A stretch of 64,000 bases of DNA from Chelativorans sp. J32 (GTDB lineage: Bacteria > Pseudomonadota > Alphaproteobacteria > Rhizobiales > Rhizobiaceae). Location: positions 1-64,000 of the forward strand of contig NZ_JAEQ01000006.1 of NCBI RefSeq assembly GCF_000518985.1, read 5' to 3'. The notes under the pieces are model-generated. The model was not told the DNA's origin and made no database searches. It saw nothing but the letters and a program-made list of their open reading frames with translations. Shown here piece after piece: positions 43,901 through 54,155 of this stretch (position 1 is its first letter; each line of letters begins with the position of its first letter). A program made the translations under genes and the position numbers.

Positions 43901-45325
43901 TCACTTCTTCAGCTCCATGGCTCGATCCGATCGCATGACCGCCGGCAAGGGTTCGAAGAAGCGGTTGACGAGCCGCTCCACCTCCAGGCCGATCCCAAGC
44001 AGCCTCTCGTCCTGGCCATGGCGTGCCGAGATCATGATGCTCGTCGGCAAGCCGGCGGCGTCGCGTCCGCTCGGCAATGCAAGGCAGCATTCCCGCAGGA
44101 GGTTGCCCATCGTGGTGTTTCGCAGGGCGCGCAGATTGACATCATGGAAGAGCTTTTCGTCTACCTCCAGGGGCGCGACCTCCGGGGCGGTGATCGCAGT
44201 GGTGGGCAGAGCGAGGAAGGCGTCTCCCACATCCCGCTGCAATTCCGCAATTGCGGCTTCTCTCCCGCTCTGGATACACAGCAGGTCATGGGCCGACATG
44301 GACTTGCCCTGCATGATGCGGTGGACCACGCGTCGGTCGACCGCCCTACCCTGCTCGCTTTCGACGATATCGCGGAATTCGCAATAGGCTTCGGCGCTGG
44401 TAAGCGTCCCGTGTGCGGCCGTCATCTCCACCAGCCTGTCGAGCGCGGCTAGTTTTCTACGCTCGACTTTCGCGCCAGCGCGCTCAAACTCCTCGAGAAC
44501 GCGCTCGAAATTGTCCAGTACCGCCGACTCGCATTCCGCCAGCACCACATTTGTAGGGGCGACGAATTGCACTCCGGCGAGTTCCTGCCTCCGCACGCCG
44601 GTGCTGACGGCGCCGCGCAGGAGCATATCGAGATGGACGCAGTCGGCGACGGTGCGGGCGAGAGGCCCGATCGTATCGAGCGTGCGTGAGAGCGCAAGCA
44701 TGCCTGTCTTGTCGATGCGGCCCTCGCTCGTTTTGAAGCCGGTCACCCCATTGAAGGCTGCCGGAAGCCGCACGGAGCCTCCTGTATCCGAGCCTACCGC
44801 ACAAGGGACGAGCCGCGCGGCGACCGCAGTGCCGGCACCGGACGAGGAACCGCCGGGTGCGCGATGAGTGCTGCGATCGTTCGGGTTTACCGGCGTTCCG
44901 AAATGCGGGTTGAGGCCGAGCCCGGAATAGGCGAATTCGGTCAGGTTGAGCTTGCCTATGGAGACCATGCCGGCGCGTGCTGCGTTCGCGACGCATGTAT
45001 GGTCGGCTGTTTTAGGCGGCGTCTCCTTGAAGAGAAGAGAGCCTCCGGTTGTTGGCGCACCTGCGACGTCGATCAAGTCCTTCCAGGCGATAGGCACGCC
45101 ATCAAGTGCTGAAAGCGGGCGACCTTCGCGGTAACGGACGCGGGCGTCCTCGGCCTCCCTGCGCGCTCGTTCGGCGGTGACCGTGATGAAGGTGTTGTCC
45201 CCCCGTGCCCTCTCGATCCTCTCTAGAAGGCATTCCGTCACGACGACCGGGTCTGCCTCCCCGTTACGAAAGGCCAGGCCGATCTCCGTGGCCGAGCGGC
45301 TTGCGATTTCCTCGATTTGTGCCAA
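43901..45325 (-). CDS. Amidase (amidase signature family)
   Basis: A 474-residue Ser-cisSer-Lys hydrolase. The catalytic lysine is K82 in IAWKDLIDV, the cis-Ser lies in GGSSSGAG (about 160-161) and the nucleophile is S184 in GSDTGGSVRLPAA. The start chosen is TTG at 45325, because AGGAG sits 7 bases before it; an in-frame TTG nine codons upstream has no ribosome site. It follows the Pot-type transporter genes on the same strand after a 301-base gap. Possible substrates are carbamoyl compounds or amides from the hydantoin pathway. Confidence 0.88.
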   Translation of the reverse strand: MAQIEEIASRSATEIGLAFRNGEADPVVVTECLLERIERARGDNTFITVTAERARREAEDARVRYREGRPLSALDGVPIAWKDLIDVAGAPTTGGSLLFKETPPKTADHTCVANAARAGMVSIGKLNLTEFAYSGLGLNPHFGTPVNPNDRSTHRAPGGSSSGAGTAVAARLVPCAVGSDTGGSVRLPAAFNGVTGFKTSEGRIDKTGMLALSRTLDTIGPLARTVADCVHLDMLLRGAVSTGVRRQELAGVQFVAPTNVVLAECESAVLDNFERVLEEFERAGAKVERRKLAALDRLVEMTAAHGTLTSAEAYCEFRDIVESEQGRAVDRRVVHRIMQGKSMSAHDLLCIQSGREAAIAELQRDVGDAFLALPTTAITAPEVAPLEVDEKLFHDVNLRALRNTTMGNLLRECCLALPSGRDAAGLPTSIMISARHGQDERLLGIGLEVERLVNRFFEPLPAVMRSDRAMELKK

Positions 45326-45626
45326 AGCTTTGCTCCTGCTCGATTTTGACAAGCGCCGGCCGAACCCAGTCTAATCTTCGTCTCAGCGGCAACGCCTCGA
45401 AGCTTTTCCGCTCGCCCGGAAGGACTGCGAAGACAAAATCCACCCCTCCGGTAAACGGGTAATCCCCATGCCGTTTTGCGTCTCGACCGGGCCTCACGGC
45501 GTCTTCAGGCAAATCATCAACCCTCCGACGTGCAGTGCACCGTCGGCCCGTTCTGCCGGTTCGGCCGATCATTTCGGTTGGCTAGCTGCTCCTGCCGTGG
45601 CTCCTCCCTTTCGCCCTGCCCGCCGA
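45326..45626. other. 301-base gap between the ABC ATPase and amidase genes
   Basis: No gene could be supported. Open frames on both strands overlap neighbours or lack ribosome sites. It probably carries the 3' end of the transporter transcript and a promoter for the amidase gene, but I see no clear hairpin or -35/-10 pair. Confidence 0.35.
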
Positions 45627-46817
45627 TCAGTGTCCCGATCCTGCATAGGGGTCTTTCGTCCCCTCGGTATCGGCCTTGGACAGGACATGCACATGCTCCG
45701 GTTTCCAGCGGGCGACCACCGGGACGCCGTGATCCACCGGTTCCGCGAAAAATTCATGGTCGGGCATGTTTGCGACGAAGGTCTCGCCACCGTCGAGCAC
45801 TATGCTGACCTTCACGAAGCTGCCCTGGTATTCCGTGGAATCGACCACACCCGTTACCGCGTCAGCCTGCTGCGCGCCCTTGCCGTTTTGCGGCTTGCTG
45901 ATGCTGATGCGGTCGCGGCGCATGGATATCGATACGGGTTCGCCCAGCTTCGGCGCAGCACCCGTAAGAGGCGCATTGAAGATCTCGCCCTTTTCGCTTT
46001 TCAGCACCATGCCGGTGGGCGAGATGCTCTCCACCCTCCCCGTCAACACGTTTTGGCCGCCCATGAAGCGCGCCACATAGGGCGTCGCGGGCCGGTTGTA
46101 GATTTCGTTGGCGCTCGCTGCCTGCTCTATGCGGCCCGTATCCATCACAACCACCATGTCGGCGAGCGCGATCGCCTCAGGCTGGGTATGGGTTACATGC
46201 ACGAAGGTAATGCCGAGTTCGTCTTGCAAGTTCTTCAGTTCCCCGCGCATGCGCAAGCGCAGGAACTCGTCCAGCGCGGAGAGCGGCTCGTCCAGGAGCA
46301 GCACCTTCGGATTGGTGATGAGGGAGCGAGCAAGCGCGACGCGTTGCTGTTGGCCGCCGGAAAGCTGCGCCGGCATCCGATTGGCCAGATGCGAGAGCTG
46401 CACGCGCTCCAGCATCTCGCGGGCGCGCGTCCGGCGCTCCTCCTTCCCCACGCCGCGCATCTTCAGATAGAAGGCGACATTGTCGAGCACGGATAGATGC
46501 GGGAACAGCGCGTAGCTCTGAAACATCATCGCCGTGCCGCGCTCCACCGGCGTCTTTCCGACCACCATATCGTCGCCGATATAGATCTCGCCGGTGGTGG
46601 GGGTCTCATGGCCTGCGATCATCCGCAGAATGGTCGTCTTGCCGCAGCCGGAGGGGCCGAGAAGGCAGCAATAGGACCCGTGCGGGATCGTGAGATTGAT
46701 ATCCTTGACCGCATCCATGTCGCCAAAGGATTTCGTCAGGTTGACCAGGCGGATCTCGCCGGCTCCCTTTGTATGGACGGAATGGGCAGGTGAGATGGAG
46801 GTGGGCGCGTAATTCAT
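45627..46817 (-). CDS. ABC transporter ATP-binding protein, spermidine/putrescine (PotA) type
   Basis: A 396-residue ATPase. Walker A GPSGCGKTT lies at 54-62, the signature [15 protein letters not shown] near 170 and Walker B LLLDEPLSALDEFLR next to it. The C-terminal 130 residues are a TOBE-type regulatory domain (RVESISPTGMVLKSEKGEIF). The start overlaps the stop of the upstream permease gene by 4 bases (ATGA). It energises the importer whose binding protein and permeases are encoded at 46814-49887. Confidence 0.91.
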   Translation of the reverse strand: MNYAPTSISPAHSVHTKGAGEIRLVNLTKSFGDMDAVKDINLTIPHGSYCCLLGPSGCGKTTILRMIAGHETPTTGEIYIGDDMVVGKTPVERGTAMMFQSYALFPHLSVLDNVAFYLKMRGVGKEERRTRAREMLERVQLSHLANRMPAQLSGGQQQRVALARSLITNPKVLLLDEPLSALDEFLRLRMRGELKNLQDELGITFVHVTHTQPEAIALADMVVVMDTGRIEQAASANEIYNRPATPYVARFMGGQNVLTGRVESISPTGMVLKSEKGEIFNAPLTGAAPKLGEPVSISMRRDRISISKPQNGKGAQQADAVTGVVDSTEYQGSFVKVSIVLDGGETFVANMPDHEFFAEPVDHGVPVVARWKPEHVHVLSKADTEGTKDPYAGSGH

Positions 46818-47644
46818 GATGATCCGGAACGCCTGCGTTGAATGAGGAGGATCGACCCGAGTGCGAGCGCGATCACGATGAAGGACACGATGGTGGTCAC
46901 CGTGCCCAGCGCATAGAGTGCTGGTGACGTGACATTGGTCGTCATCGTCCAGATTTCGAGCGGCAGCGTGTTCAATGTGCCGACGGTGAGCCAGCTTCGC
47001 GGGAACTCGTCATAGGACAGCGTGAAGCCGAACAGCGCAACGGCGATGATCCCCGGGAAGACGATGGGCAGCACCACGTCTTTGACCGTCTGCCAGCGTG
47101 TGGCGCCAAGATCGTAGGAAGCTTCCTCGTAAGAGGGGCTGAGCCGACCGAGCACGGCAAACATGATGAGCAGGCCGAAGGGCAGCGTCCACGACAGATG
47201 CGCGCCGAGCGCTGTCGTGTACCAGTTCGCCGAAAGCCCGAGGAAGCGTGCGGTCACCAGGATCCCGATGGACAATACGAGACCGGGAATGATGAGGCTT
47301 GCGATCGCCATGTAGAAGACGAGCGTTGCGCCTCGGAAACGGTGGCGGAATGCGAAACCGGCCGTCACCGCGATGACCACAGTGAGAAGCATGGTGATCA
47401 GCGCCAGCGGCAAGGAACGCCGGAATGCGCCGGGCACGTCACCCACGCGCCGCGGATTGAAGAGCTCGTCGAACCACATCAGCGATGGGTCGCGCAGCGG
47501 GAAGTTGAGCGCGGCCGAAGGGCCTTGGAACGACAGGATCAGCACGCTGATCATCGGACCGTAAAGGAAGATGACGAAAAGCGTGAAAAGCGTGGCCAGG
47601 ACGTAGAAGGTCCAGGGTCTCTTTCCGTAGGAAGGGAGGGCCAT
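46814..47644 (-). CDS. ABC transporter permease, PotC type
   Basis: A 276-residue membrane protein with six segments, first at about 14-34. The EAA loop SPSYEEASYDLGATRWQTVKDVVLPIVFPG lies near 160. It overlaps the ATPase gene by 4 bases and follows the PotB-type gene by 6 bases. Confidence 0.9.
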   Translation of the reverse strand: MALPSYGKRPWTFYVLATLFTLFVIFLYGPMISVLILSFQGPSAALNFPLRDPSLMWFDELFNPRRVGDVPGAFRRSLPLALITMLLTVVIAVTAGFAFRHRFRGATLVFYMAIASLIIPGLVLSIGILVTARFLGLSANWYTTALGAHLSWTLPFGLLIMFAVLGRLSPSYEEASYDLGATRWQTVKDVVLPIVFPGIIAVALFGFTLSYDEFPRSWLTVGTLNTLPLEIWTMTTNVTSPALYALGTVTTIVSFIVIALALGSILLIQRRRSGSS

Positions 47645-47650
47645 GGCGGC

Positions 47651-48592
47651 TTACCTCACGAGTTCCTTACGCACATCGACGAGCCGGAAGATGGCCACGG
47701 CGATGAGCAGGACGACAATGAGAAGGATAACGGCATTGGCGGCGGCCCGCGGGTAGTTCAGAAACTGCAGGTCGTTGAACATGCCGGACGTCACGGAGCC
47801 CGACAGACCTCCGCTCATCACGGTCACAACCGAGAAGTCTCCCATCACCAGCGTGACCACGAACAGCGAGCCGAGCGCGATGCCGGTCTTGCTCAGGGGC
47901 AATACCACGTTCCACACCACGCCCCAGCGCGAGGCGCCCCCGTCAACCGCGGCCTCGAGCAGCGATTTGTCGATGCGCGCCATGGAATTGAAAATCGGCA
48001 CGATCATGAACAGCGTGTAGAGGTGCACATAGGCCACAATCACCGAGAAGTCGGAATAGAGCAGCCAATCCAACGGCTGGGCGGTGACACCCATTCCCTG
48101 CAGCGCCTGATTGATCAGCCCCTCGCGGCCGAGCACCGGACGCCAGGATATCATTCGGATGATGTTGGACGTCCAGAACGGCACGGTGCAGATGAGAAAC
48201 AGCGCGATCGCCGTCATCAGGTTGCGCACATGGAAGACGAGGAAATAGGAAATCCAGAAGCCGAGCACGAAGGTGATGGCGAGCACGATGATCGTGAACT
48301 TGAATGTCGAGAGGTAAAGCGACCAGTTCGTCGGATTGGTCAGGATGTCGACATAGTTCTTGAAGGTGAAGTCCGGTACCAGCCCGACGAGCATCTGGTA
48401 GCGGAAGAAGCTCACCACGACCACCAGGGCCACCGGAATTGCGAAAAAGAGCAGGAGAACGAGCGTGAGCGGCGCTACCTGCAGGTAGGGCGCCCACGCT
48501 TTCCTGCCGGAGCTGTCCGCGGTCATCTTCATCCGGGATGCCGGGAGGGTGGCCGCAGACACCCTCCCCTCCTTCAAAGCGGGCGCGCTCAT
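47651..48592 (-). CDS. ABC transporter permease, PotB type
   Basis: A 313-residue membrane protein with a charged N-terminal tail, a first membrane segment at about 43-63 and the EAA loop LLEAAVDGGASRWGVVWNVVLPLSKTG near 210. The ATG at 48592 is chosen since it overlaps the binding-protein stop by 4 bases (ATGA); a GTG seven codons upstream has no better ribosome site. It pairs with the PotC-type permease. Confidence 0.88.
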   Translation of the reverse strand: MSAPALKEGRVSAATLPASRMKMTADSSGRKAWAPYLQVAPLTLVLLLFFAIPVALVVVVSFFRYQMLVGLVPDFTFKNYVDILTNPTNWSLYLSTFKFTIIVLAITFVLGFWISYFLVFHVRNLMTAIALFLICTVPFWTSNIIRMISWRPVLGREGLINQALQGMGVTAQPLDWLLYSDFSVIVAYVHLYTLFMIVPIFNSMARIDKSLLEAAVDGGASRWGVVWNVVLPLSKTGIALGSLFVVTLVMGDFSVVTVMSGGLSGSVTSGMFNDLQFLNYPRAAANAVILLIVVLLIAVAIFRLVDVRKELVR

Positions 48593-49887
48593 GCTGCGCT
48601 GAACTCGTTCCACTTGGCGTAAAGGAACTCGGCCTCGTCCATGAGGTTGTTCCAGACCGCCACCTTCGAGAAACGCTCCTCATACGAACCGCCGTCGCGC
48701 ACATCGCCGGCGGAGTTCGTCTTCTCGCCGGTCGGGCTGGTGATGTCGGCGGTGGCGGGCTTGCCCTCGTAGAAGAAGCCCCGTTCGTTCTCGTCGAGGT
48801 TCTCCATGGCTGTCTTGGGATTGGAGCTGTAATAACCCTGCTTCGCGATGAAGCCGCCGACCCAGCCGCTATTATACCAGGTGAGATATTCGTAAGCGGC
48901 GTCGCGCTTGGCTCCTTCCAGATGGCGCATGAGGGCGAGCCCGTTGCCCCAGCCGCGATAGCCTTCCTTGAGTGGTTGGTAGACGCATTTGATCCCCTGC
49001 GTCTGCACGGCTGTGACGGCGGGTGACCACATGGACTGGATAACCACCTCGCCCGAAGCCATGAGGTTCACGGATTCGTCGAACGTGTTCCATAGTGCCC
49101 GCCAATGGCCGGCCCTCTTCAGCTCGATCAGCTTGGCGATGGTGGCCTGGATCTCGTCCTGGGTCGGGTTCCCCTTATCGCCATAGGTGAGCTCGCCCAT
49201 GGCTTCCAACGCCATCATGGCGTCCATGATCCCGTTGGTGGGAATGTTTTGGATCGCCGCCTTGCCCTTGAAGTCCGGAGACAAGAGGTCGGCCCAGGTC
49301 GTGACTTCGCGTCCGACAAGATCGGGCCTGATCCCAAGCGTGTCCGCATTGTAGACGCCGGGCACGAAAGTGGCGATCTCGGTCGGCGCGGAGGCGAAGC
49401 TCGTAGCGTCTGCGGATTCCAGATACATGAACTCGATCGGCGCATCGCCTTGCCGGGAGACTTCCTTGCCGGCGAACTTGCCCTCGGTGTAGAGCGGCGT
49501 CAGCTCGCCCCAGTTCTTTATCTTCGCGATCTCGATGCCCTGCAGCGCGCCTTGGGGCACCGCCACCTTGCTCTGCCAGATTTCCATGTCGGCAATATCG
49601 ATCGACTGCGGGTCGTTGACGATGCGATTGATCAGACCCGGATGATCGGTGACCGACATGTTCACCGTAAAGCCGAGATCCTCCGACGCCTTGCGGCCGA
49701 TATCGGCCAGCGTCGAATAGGACATGCCGGTATGGGTAAGAACGATATCCTTGATGTTCTGCGCCCAGACCGTTGGAAATCCGGTTATGAGCGTCGAGCC
49801 GGCGACTGCTGCGCCGCCCTTTAGCACCGAGCGGCGGGTGACGCCGGTACCTGCTTTCGAGTTCCTCTTACGCGCTGACCTTTTCAT
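48589..49887 (-). CDS. Extracellular solute-binding protein, PotD-like, with Tat signal
   Basis: A 432-residue periplasmic binding protein. The N-terminus has a twin-arginine signal (TRRSVLKGGAAVAGSTLITGF), so it is probably exported folded. The ATG at 49887 has GGGAG 7 bases upstream. The fold is the polyamine/iron-type family (SBP_bac_8 or PotD-like). It is first in a four-gene operon and lies downstream of hyuB on the same strand. Since the surrounding genes degrade hydantoins and ureides, a cationic or cyclic ureide compound may be the ligand and not a polyamine. Confidence 0.87.
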   Translation of the reverse strand: MKRSARKRNSKAGTGVTRRSVLKGGAAVAGSTLITGFPTVWAQNIKDIVLTHTGMSYSTLADIGRKASEDLGFTVNMSVTDHPGLINRIVNDPQSIDIADMEIWQSKVAVPQGALQGIEIAKIKNWGELTPLYTEGKFAGKEVSRQGDAPIEFMYLESADATSFASAPTEIATFVPGVYNADTLGIRPDLVGREVTTWADLLSPDFKGKAAIQNIPTNGIMDAMMALEAMGELTYGDKGNPTQDEIQATIAKLIELKRAGHWRALWNTFDESVNLMASGEVVIQSMWSPAVTAVQTQGIKCVYQPLKEGYRGWGNGLALMRHLEGAKRDAAYEYLTWYNSGWVGGFIAKQGYYSSNPKTAMENLDENERGFFYEGKPATADITSPTGEKTNSAGDVRDGGSYEERFSKVAVWNNLMDEAEFLYAKWNEFSAA

Positions 49888-50055
49888 GACAGTCTCCCAT
49901 TGTTTCAAAGCCCTTTCGGGCGAGTTCACCAGCTGTGCAGACGATGGTTCCCCTTTTTGTTATGGCCATCGCCGGCAGGCCGATTGAGCAGCCGGTTCAC
50001 ATGAGCATTCCTCCGGAAGGCGGAGAGGTAGAGGCGGAATGTGCAGCAAGGACGT

Positions 50056-51846
50056 TCATATCGCTGCCCCCTGCCCCGCGTTTCTCATGCGGGAACGCAG
50101 GTGCCGAGTAGCCTCGGCGTCGAGCGCCCACCCGTAGCCGTCCTCCGTTTCCCGGAGAACGACGCCATAGTCATCGCGGGCGTGGTAGGACGAGATAAAG
50201 CCGTCGAGGACGTCGTCCAGCACATGTTCGGGATCGCGGTCCAATGGGTCGCCATAGCCACCTCCGGCAGGCGAATAGTAGGACACCACGTCGCCAACCT
50301 CCATACGGATTCCGGAAAATTTTGACGGCTCGTAACGCACCCTGCCGGTGTGGATGTTGCGGATTTCCACCTTGCCGCCGGCGCCCGGTTTGCCGCCGAA
50401 AATGCCCCAAGGCACGTCGTCGTGGCGGTCGGACTCGTGCGTCATGAAGCCGGGGGTGAGATAGCGCTGGGATTTCACCACGCCCGCGCCGCCACGGAAC
50501 TTTCCCGCGCCTGGAGGAACGTCGTCTCGCACCTCGTATCGATCGCAGATGAGCGGCAGATGCATGCCGAGATCCTCGAGCGGGTTGTTGCGCGTGTTGC
50601 GCATCAGCTCCTCGATCGTATCCGGCCCATCGGAGAAAGGCCGACCGCCCATGGCCGCCTCGTTGACCTCCAGGAACACCCAATAGTCGCCATTCTCGCG
50701 CACGCCGGAATAGGAGGCAAAGGAGAGCACAGCCGCGTTACCGGCCGTGCATTTGTCCGGCAGGACCGGTGCGAGCGCCTTTATGATCAGGTCCACCACC
50801 CGCTGGATCTGGCTGAAGCGCGCCTCTGCAGAAGCGGGCGCAACGGGGTTGAAGATGGAGCCGAGGGGCGCCGTGACCTTCACCGGGCGAAACGAACCTT
50901 CGTTCTGAGGGATATATTCGGAATGGGTGTAGGTATCGAGAAGGAGCGCGCGGAAGGCGAAATAACAGGCGACCTTGGTGGACCCGTCAAAGGGTACGTT
51001 GAAGGCGGTAGGCACCTGCGGTGAAGAGCCGGTCAGGTCTACTTCCACCTCGTCGCCGCGCACCCGCACGGTGACCTTCACCGGCAGGTGGACGCCGCGG
51101 GAGCGGCCGTCATCATCGAGAAAACCTTCAGCCACGTAATCGCCGTCCGGAATCCTGGCGATCTCGCTGCGCAGCATCCGCTCCGTATAGTCCATGAGCT
51201 GGCGCGTCGCCTGGATGACCGTTTCCTTGCCATAGGTGGCCATCAGCTCCTGAAAGCGCTGTACGCCGAGTTCTGCCGAGGCGATCTGCGCTTCAAGGTC
51301 GCCCATCACCAAGCCGGGTACGCGCGTGTTGTCGCGGATATATCTCCAGAGCGCCTCGTTGCGCCTGCCCTCTTCGTAGAGCTTGATGCCATTGAAGAGC
51401 ATGCCCTCGGCGAAAACGTCCGGAATGTCGATCACGAGGCCGGGCGTTGCCGCCCCGATATCCACGTGATGCGCCGTGTTGGCGGAGAAGCCTATGAGAT
51501 CGCCTTCGAAGAAGACGGGCATCACGATGGCCATGTCGGGCGAGTGGCTGGCACCGTAATAGGGATGGTTGTGGATGACGCAGTCGCCCGGCTTCCAGGC
51601 ATCGAGAGGAACGGATTTCCCGATGCCGCGCAGATAACCGGGCAGCGAACCGATATGCATGGGTGTGGAATCACTCTCGCAGAGCGTATTGAAGTCCCGG
51701 TCGAACAGGCCTGCCCCCAGATCCTGGCTCTCGCGGATAATGGAGGAATAGCTCATCCGGTAGAGCACATTCCCCATTTGCTCGGCGATGGAATGGAGCG
51801 CGCCGCCGATGACCTGGAGTGTGATCGGATCGACTTCCCTCGTCAT
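50056..51846 (-). CDS. hyuB: Hydantoinase B / oxoprolinase family protein (HyuB)
   Basis: A 596-residue B subunit of an ATP-dependent cyclic amidohydrolase (hydantoinase, N-methylhydantoinase, 5-oxoprolinase, acetone carboxylase relatives). The opening DPITLQVIGGALHSIAEQMG and the later GDCVIHNHPYYGASHSPDM are characteristic. Its start overlaps the hyuA stop by 4 bases, so the subunits are made in equal amounts. It acts in the cytoplasm with HyuA to open an imide ring at the cost of ATP. The neighbouring cysteine hydrolase resembles N-carbamoylsarcosine amidase, which points to N-methylhydantoin as one possible substrate. Confidence 0.92.
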   Translation of the reverse strand: MTREVDPITLQVIGGALHSIAEQMGNVLYRMSYSSIIRESQDLGAGLFDRDFNTLCESDSTPMHIGSLPGYLRGIGKSVPLDAWKPGDCVIHNHPYYGASHSPDMAIVMPVFFEGDLIGFSANTAHHVDIGAATPGLVIDIPDVFAEGMLFNGIKLYEEGRRNEALWRYIRDNTRVPGLVMGDLEAQIASAELGVQRFQELMATYGKETVIQATRQLMDYTERMLRSEIARIPDGDYVAEGFLDDDGRSRGVHLPVKVTVRVRGDEVEVDLTGSSPQVPTAFNVPFDGSTKVACYFAFRALLLDTYTHSEYIPQNEGSFRPVKVTAPLGSIFNPVAPASAEARFSQIQRVVDLIIKALAPVLPDKCTAGNAAVLSFASYSGVRENGDYWVFLEVNEAAMGGRPFSDGPDTIEELMRNTRNNPLEDLGMHLPLICDRYEVRDDVPPGAGKFRGGAGVVKSQRYLTPGFMTHESDRHDDVPWGIFGGKPGAGGKVEIRNIHTGRVRYEPSKFSGIRMEVGDVVSYYSPAGGGYGDPLDRDPEHVLDDVLDGFISSYHARDDYGVVLRETEDGYGWALDAEATRHLRSRMRNAGQGAAI

Positions 51847-53942
51847 GCTTCCGCTCCATGGCGGCCGATCAGAATATCGCCGAAGCGCATCACCTCGGCC
51901 ACGTAATGCGGTGGGATGAGCGTGGTGGAATTGTGCTGGATGACGATTGCGGGACCGAAAATGCGGTCGCCCGCGAAAAGGCGGTCGCGATGGTAGCGGG
52001 GCGTGTCGAGTGATCGCCCGTCGTCAAAGACGGTTCTGCGTGTGTAAAGGACGGCGCCCGGCGGGTTTTCCCTGTCCCCGCGTTCCAATTCCGGCAGGCG
52101 TAGCGTGTCCACCGCTGCGCTCGCTACAAGCCTGAGCGTGACTAGCTCCGCAGGCTGATCGCGAAACGCGTGGCCGTAGACCTTCTTGTGCTCGTGATAG
52201 AAGCTGTCGATGAGCTCAGAGACATTTTCCCGCGTCAGCGGGCCATCGGGCATTTTCGCCCTCAGTTCGAAGCCCTGGCCGACATAGCGGCACTCGGCCA
52301 CACGGTGAAAACGGCGCGCATTCTGCGGCACGCCATCCGAATCGAACTGCCGGTTCGCCTCGGCAATCAACCTCTCCAAAGCGCCATTGATGCTTCTGTA
52401 TTCGGCATCCGATGCCGTGTTGAGCACAAACAACAGGGAATGGGTGGATTCGTATCGCAGATCCGTCACCAACAGACCGCTCGCTGCCGTGATCCCGGGT
52501 TGGACGGGTGAGATGACGTCCTTGGCGTGGATTGCCTCCGCAAGCGAGACCGCGTGCAACGGGCCGGCCCCGCCAAACCCCATCAGGCTGAAATTGCGCG
52601 GATCGATGCCTTTGGCGACGGAGTTCGCGTTGATCGCGAGCGCCATGTTGTTGTTGACGATCTTGAGGATGCCGAGCGCAGCCTCCTCGACCGACAGGCC
52701 AAGCCGGTCGGCGATGTGGGTCTTGATCGCTTTCCTGGACAGGGATGCGTCGATCTCGATATCGCCACCCAGGAATTGCTCCGGATCGAGCCGGCCAAGC
52801 ACCACCTGAGCGTCCGTAACGGTAGGTTCCGTGCCGCCCATCCCGTAGCAGGCAGGGCCAGGAACGGCTCCCGCCGAGCGCGGACCGACCCGAAACGCGC
52901 CGCCCCGGTCGACATAGGCGATCGAGCCGCCGCCCGCGCCGATGGCGTCGATGTCAATCATCGGCACGAGCACCGGCAGCAGGCCAACTTCGGTGTCGCG
53001 CGGATTTTTAATGCGCAGCTCGCCGCCTTGGATGACACTTATATCAGCCGAGGTACCGCCGATATCGATGGTGATGATGTTTTCCTTGCCGCAATTCTCG
53101 CCCGTCCAGCGGCCGCCCATGACCCCGCCCGCAGGGCCGGAGAGCAGTAGCCCGATCGGCAACTCGCTCGATTTCTCAACGGTCGAAATGCCACCGTTCG
53201 ACTGCATGATGCGGATGTGCGCGCCCAGGCCAATCTCGCGCAATCGCCCTTCCAACTTCCTGAGATAGGCAGAGGTTTGTGGCCCGATATAAGCGTTCAT
53301 TGCCGTGGAGGAGAAGCGCTCGTATTCGCGGATCGTGTTGACCACCTCGCTTGAGCAGCAGACGAAGGCATCCGGCAAGACGGAGCAGACGATCTCCTTG
53401 GCGCGCAATTCGTGCTCATTGTTGAGAAATGAGAAGAGGAAGCCGATGATGATGGCATCCATGCCGCGCTTGGCGAAGAGTTCGGCTGCCTGTTTTACCT
53501 CGTCCTCGGAAAGAGGCACCGCCACCTCGCCGGTGGGCGGCATGATGCGCTCTGTCACCGGCAGGCGGTCGCGCCGGCGTATGAGAGGTTTGGACTGCCA
53601 GGGCACGTCGAATTGCAGCGAAAAATTGTGCGGACGTTTATGCCGGGCCATGTGTAGGATATCGCGGAAGCCGCGCGTGGTGATCATGCCCACCCTCGCG
53701 CCGGTGCGCTCGATCACCATGTTGGTGGCGACCGTCGTGCCGTGATAGACGGCGTCGATATCCTCCGGTCGGGCGCCGGCGAGTTGGCACACCTTGAGAA
53801 TGCCCTGCACTACGCCTGCGGACTGATCTTTCGGCGTGCTGGGGACCTTGGTGACGACGACGTCCGGACCGGTACCTGGGCGCACGCGCTCAAGAATGAT
53901 GTCTGTGAAGGTTCCGCCGACGTCTACACCAACTCTGATCAT
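51843..53942 (-). CDS. hyuA: Hydantoinase A / oxoprolinase family protein (HyuA)
   Basis: A 699-residue ATP-binding A subunit. The actin-like phosphate loop GVDVGGTFTD lies at 5-14 and a second one (TIDIGGTSADISVIQGG) near 295. The HGTT motif follows at about 68-71. ATG at 53942 is chosen because GAGG lies 7 bases upstream; a GTG two codons earlier is too close to it. The enzyme pair couples ATP hydrolysis to ring opening. It is divergent from a LysR gene, which is the probable activator, and heads the operon hyuA-hyuB, with the Pot-type transporter following on the same strand. Confidence 0.93.
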   Translation of the reverse strand: MIRVGVDVGGTFTDIILERVRPGTGPDVVVTKVPSTPKDQSAGVVQGILKVCQLAGARPEDIDAVYHGTTVATNMVIERTGARVGMITTRGFRDILHMARHKRPHNFSLQFDVPWQSKPLIRRRDRLPVTERIMPPTGEVAVPLSEDEVKQAAELFAKRGMDAIIIGFLFSFLNNEHELRAKEIVCSVLPDAFVCCSSEVVNTIREYERFSSTAMNAYIGPQTSAYLRKLEGRLREIGLGAHIRIMQSNGGISTVEKSSELPIGLLLSGPAGGVMGGRWTGENCGKENIITIDIGGTSADISVIQGGELRIKNPRDTEVGLLPVLVPMIDIDAIGAGGGSIAYVDRGGAFRVGPRSAGAVPGPACYGMGGTEPTVTDAQVVLGRLDPEQFLGGDIEIDASLSRKAIKTHIADRLGLSVEEAALGILKIVNNNMALAINANSVAKGIDPRNFSLMGFGGAGPLHAVSLAEAIHAKDVISPVQPGITAASGLLVTDLRYESTHSLLFVLNTASDAEYRSINGALERLIAEANRQFDSDGVPQNARRFHRVAECRYVGQGFELRAKMPDGPLTRENVSELIDSFYHEHKKVYGHAFRDQPAELVTLRLVASAAVDTLRLPELERGDRENPPGAVLYTRRTVFDDGRSLDTPRYHRDRLFAGDRIFGPAIVIQHNSTTLIPPHYVAEVMRFGDILIGRHGAEA

Positions 53943-54155
53943 GCTCACCCCTCAGCAGTCGGTTTAAGGCCTATGCGAGGAGGGCACTTCGTTGGTCAGG
54001 ATCTCGCGCGTTCTGTCGCGGAGAAAAACGGGGAACAATATGTCCGATCGGCTCCCGCTGACGGGAGCAACCACCCATTAACATGTTCACCTCACGTCCC
54101 CTGAGGGGCTCTTTTGTCAATTTAATGAAATGCTAGACGCAGCGCCGGGCCTTGT

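Noticed and set aside
43602-44090. Minus-strand open frame of 162 codons at the amidase 3' end
   Set aside because: It is in a different frame from the amidase on the same strand, overlaps its C-terminal coding region and is Arg-rich with no family features.
47198-48622. Long plus-strand open frame (474 codons) opposite the Pot-type permease genes
   Set aside because: The translation is extremely charged (His, Asp, Arg, Glu) as expected for the antisense of membrane protein genes, and the minus-strand permeases are certain.
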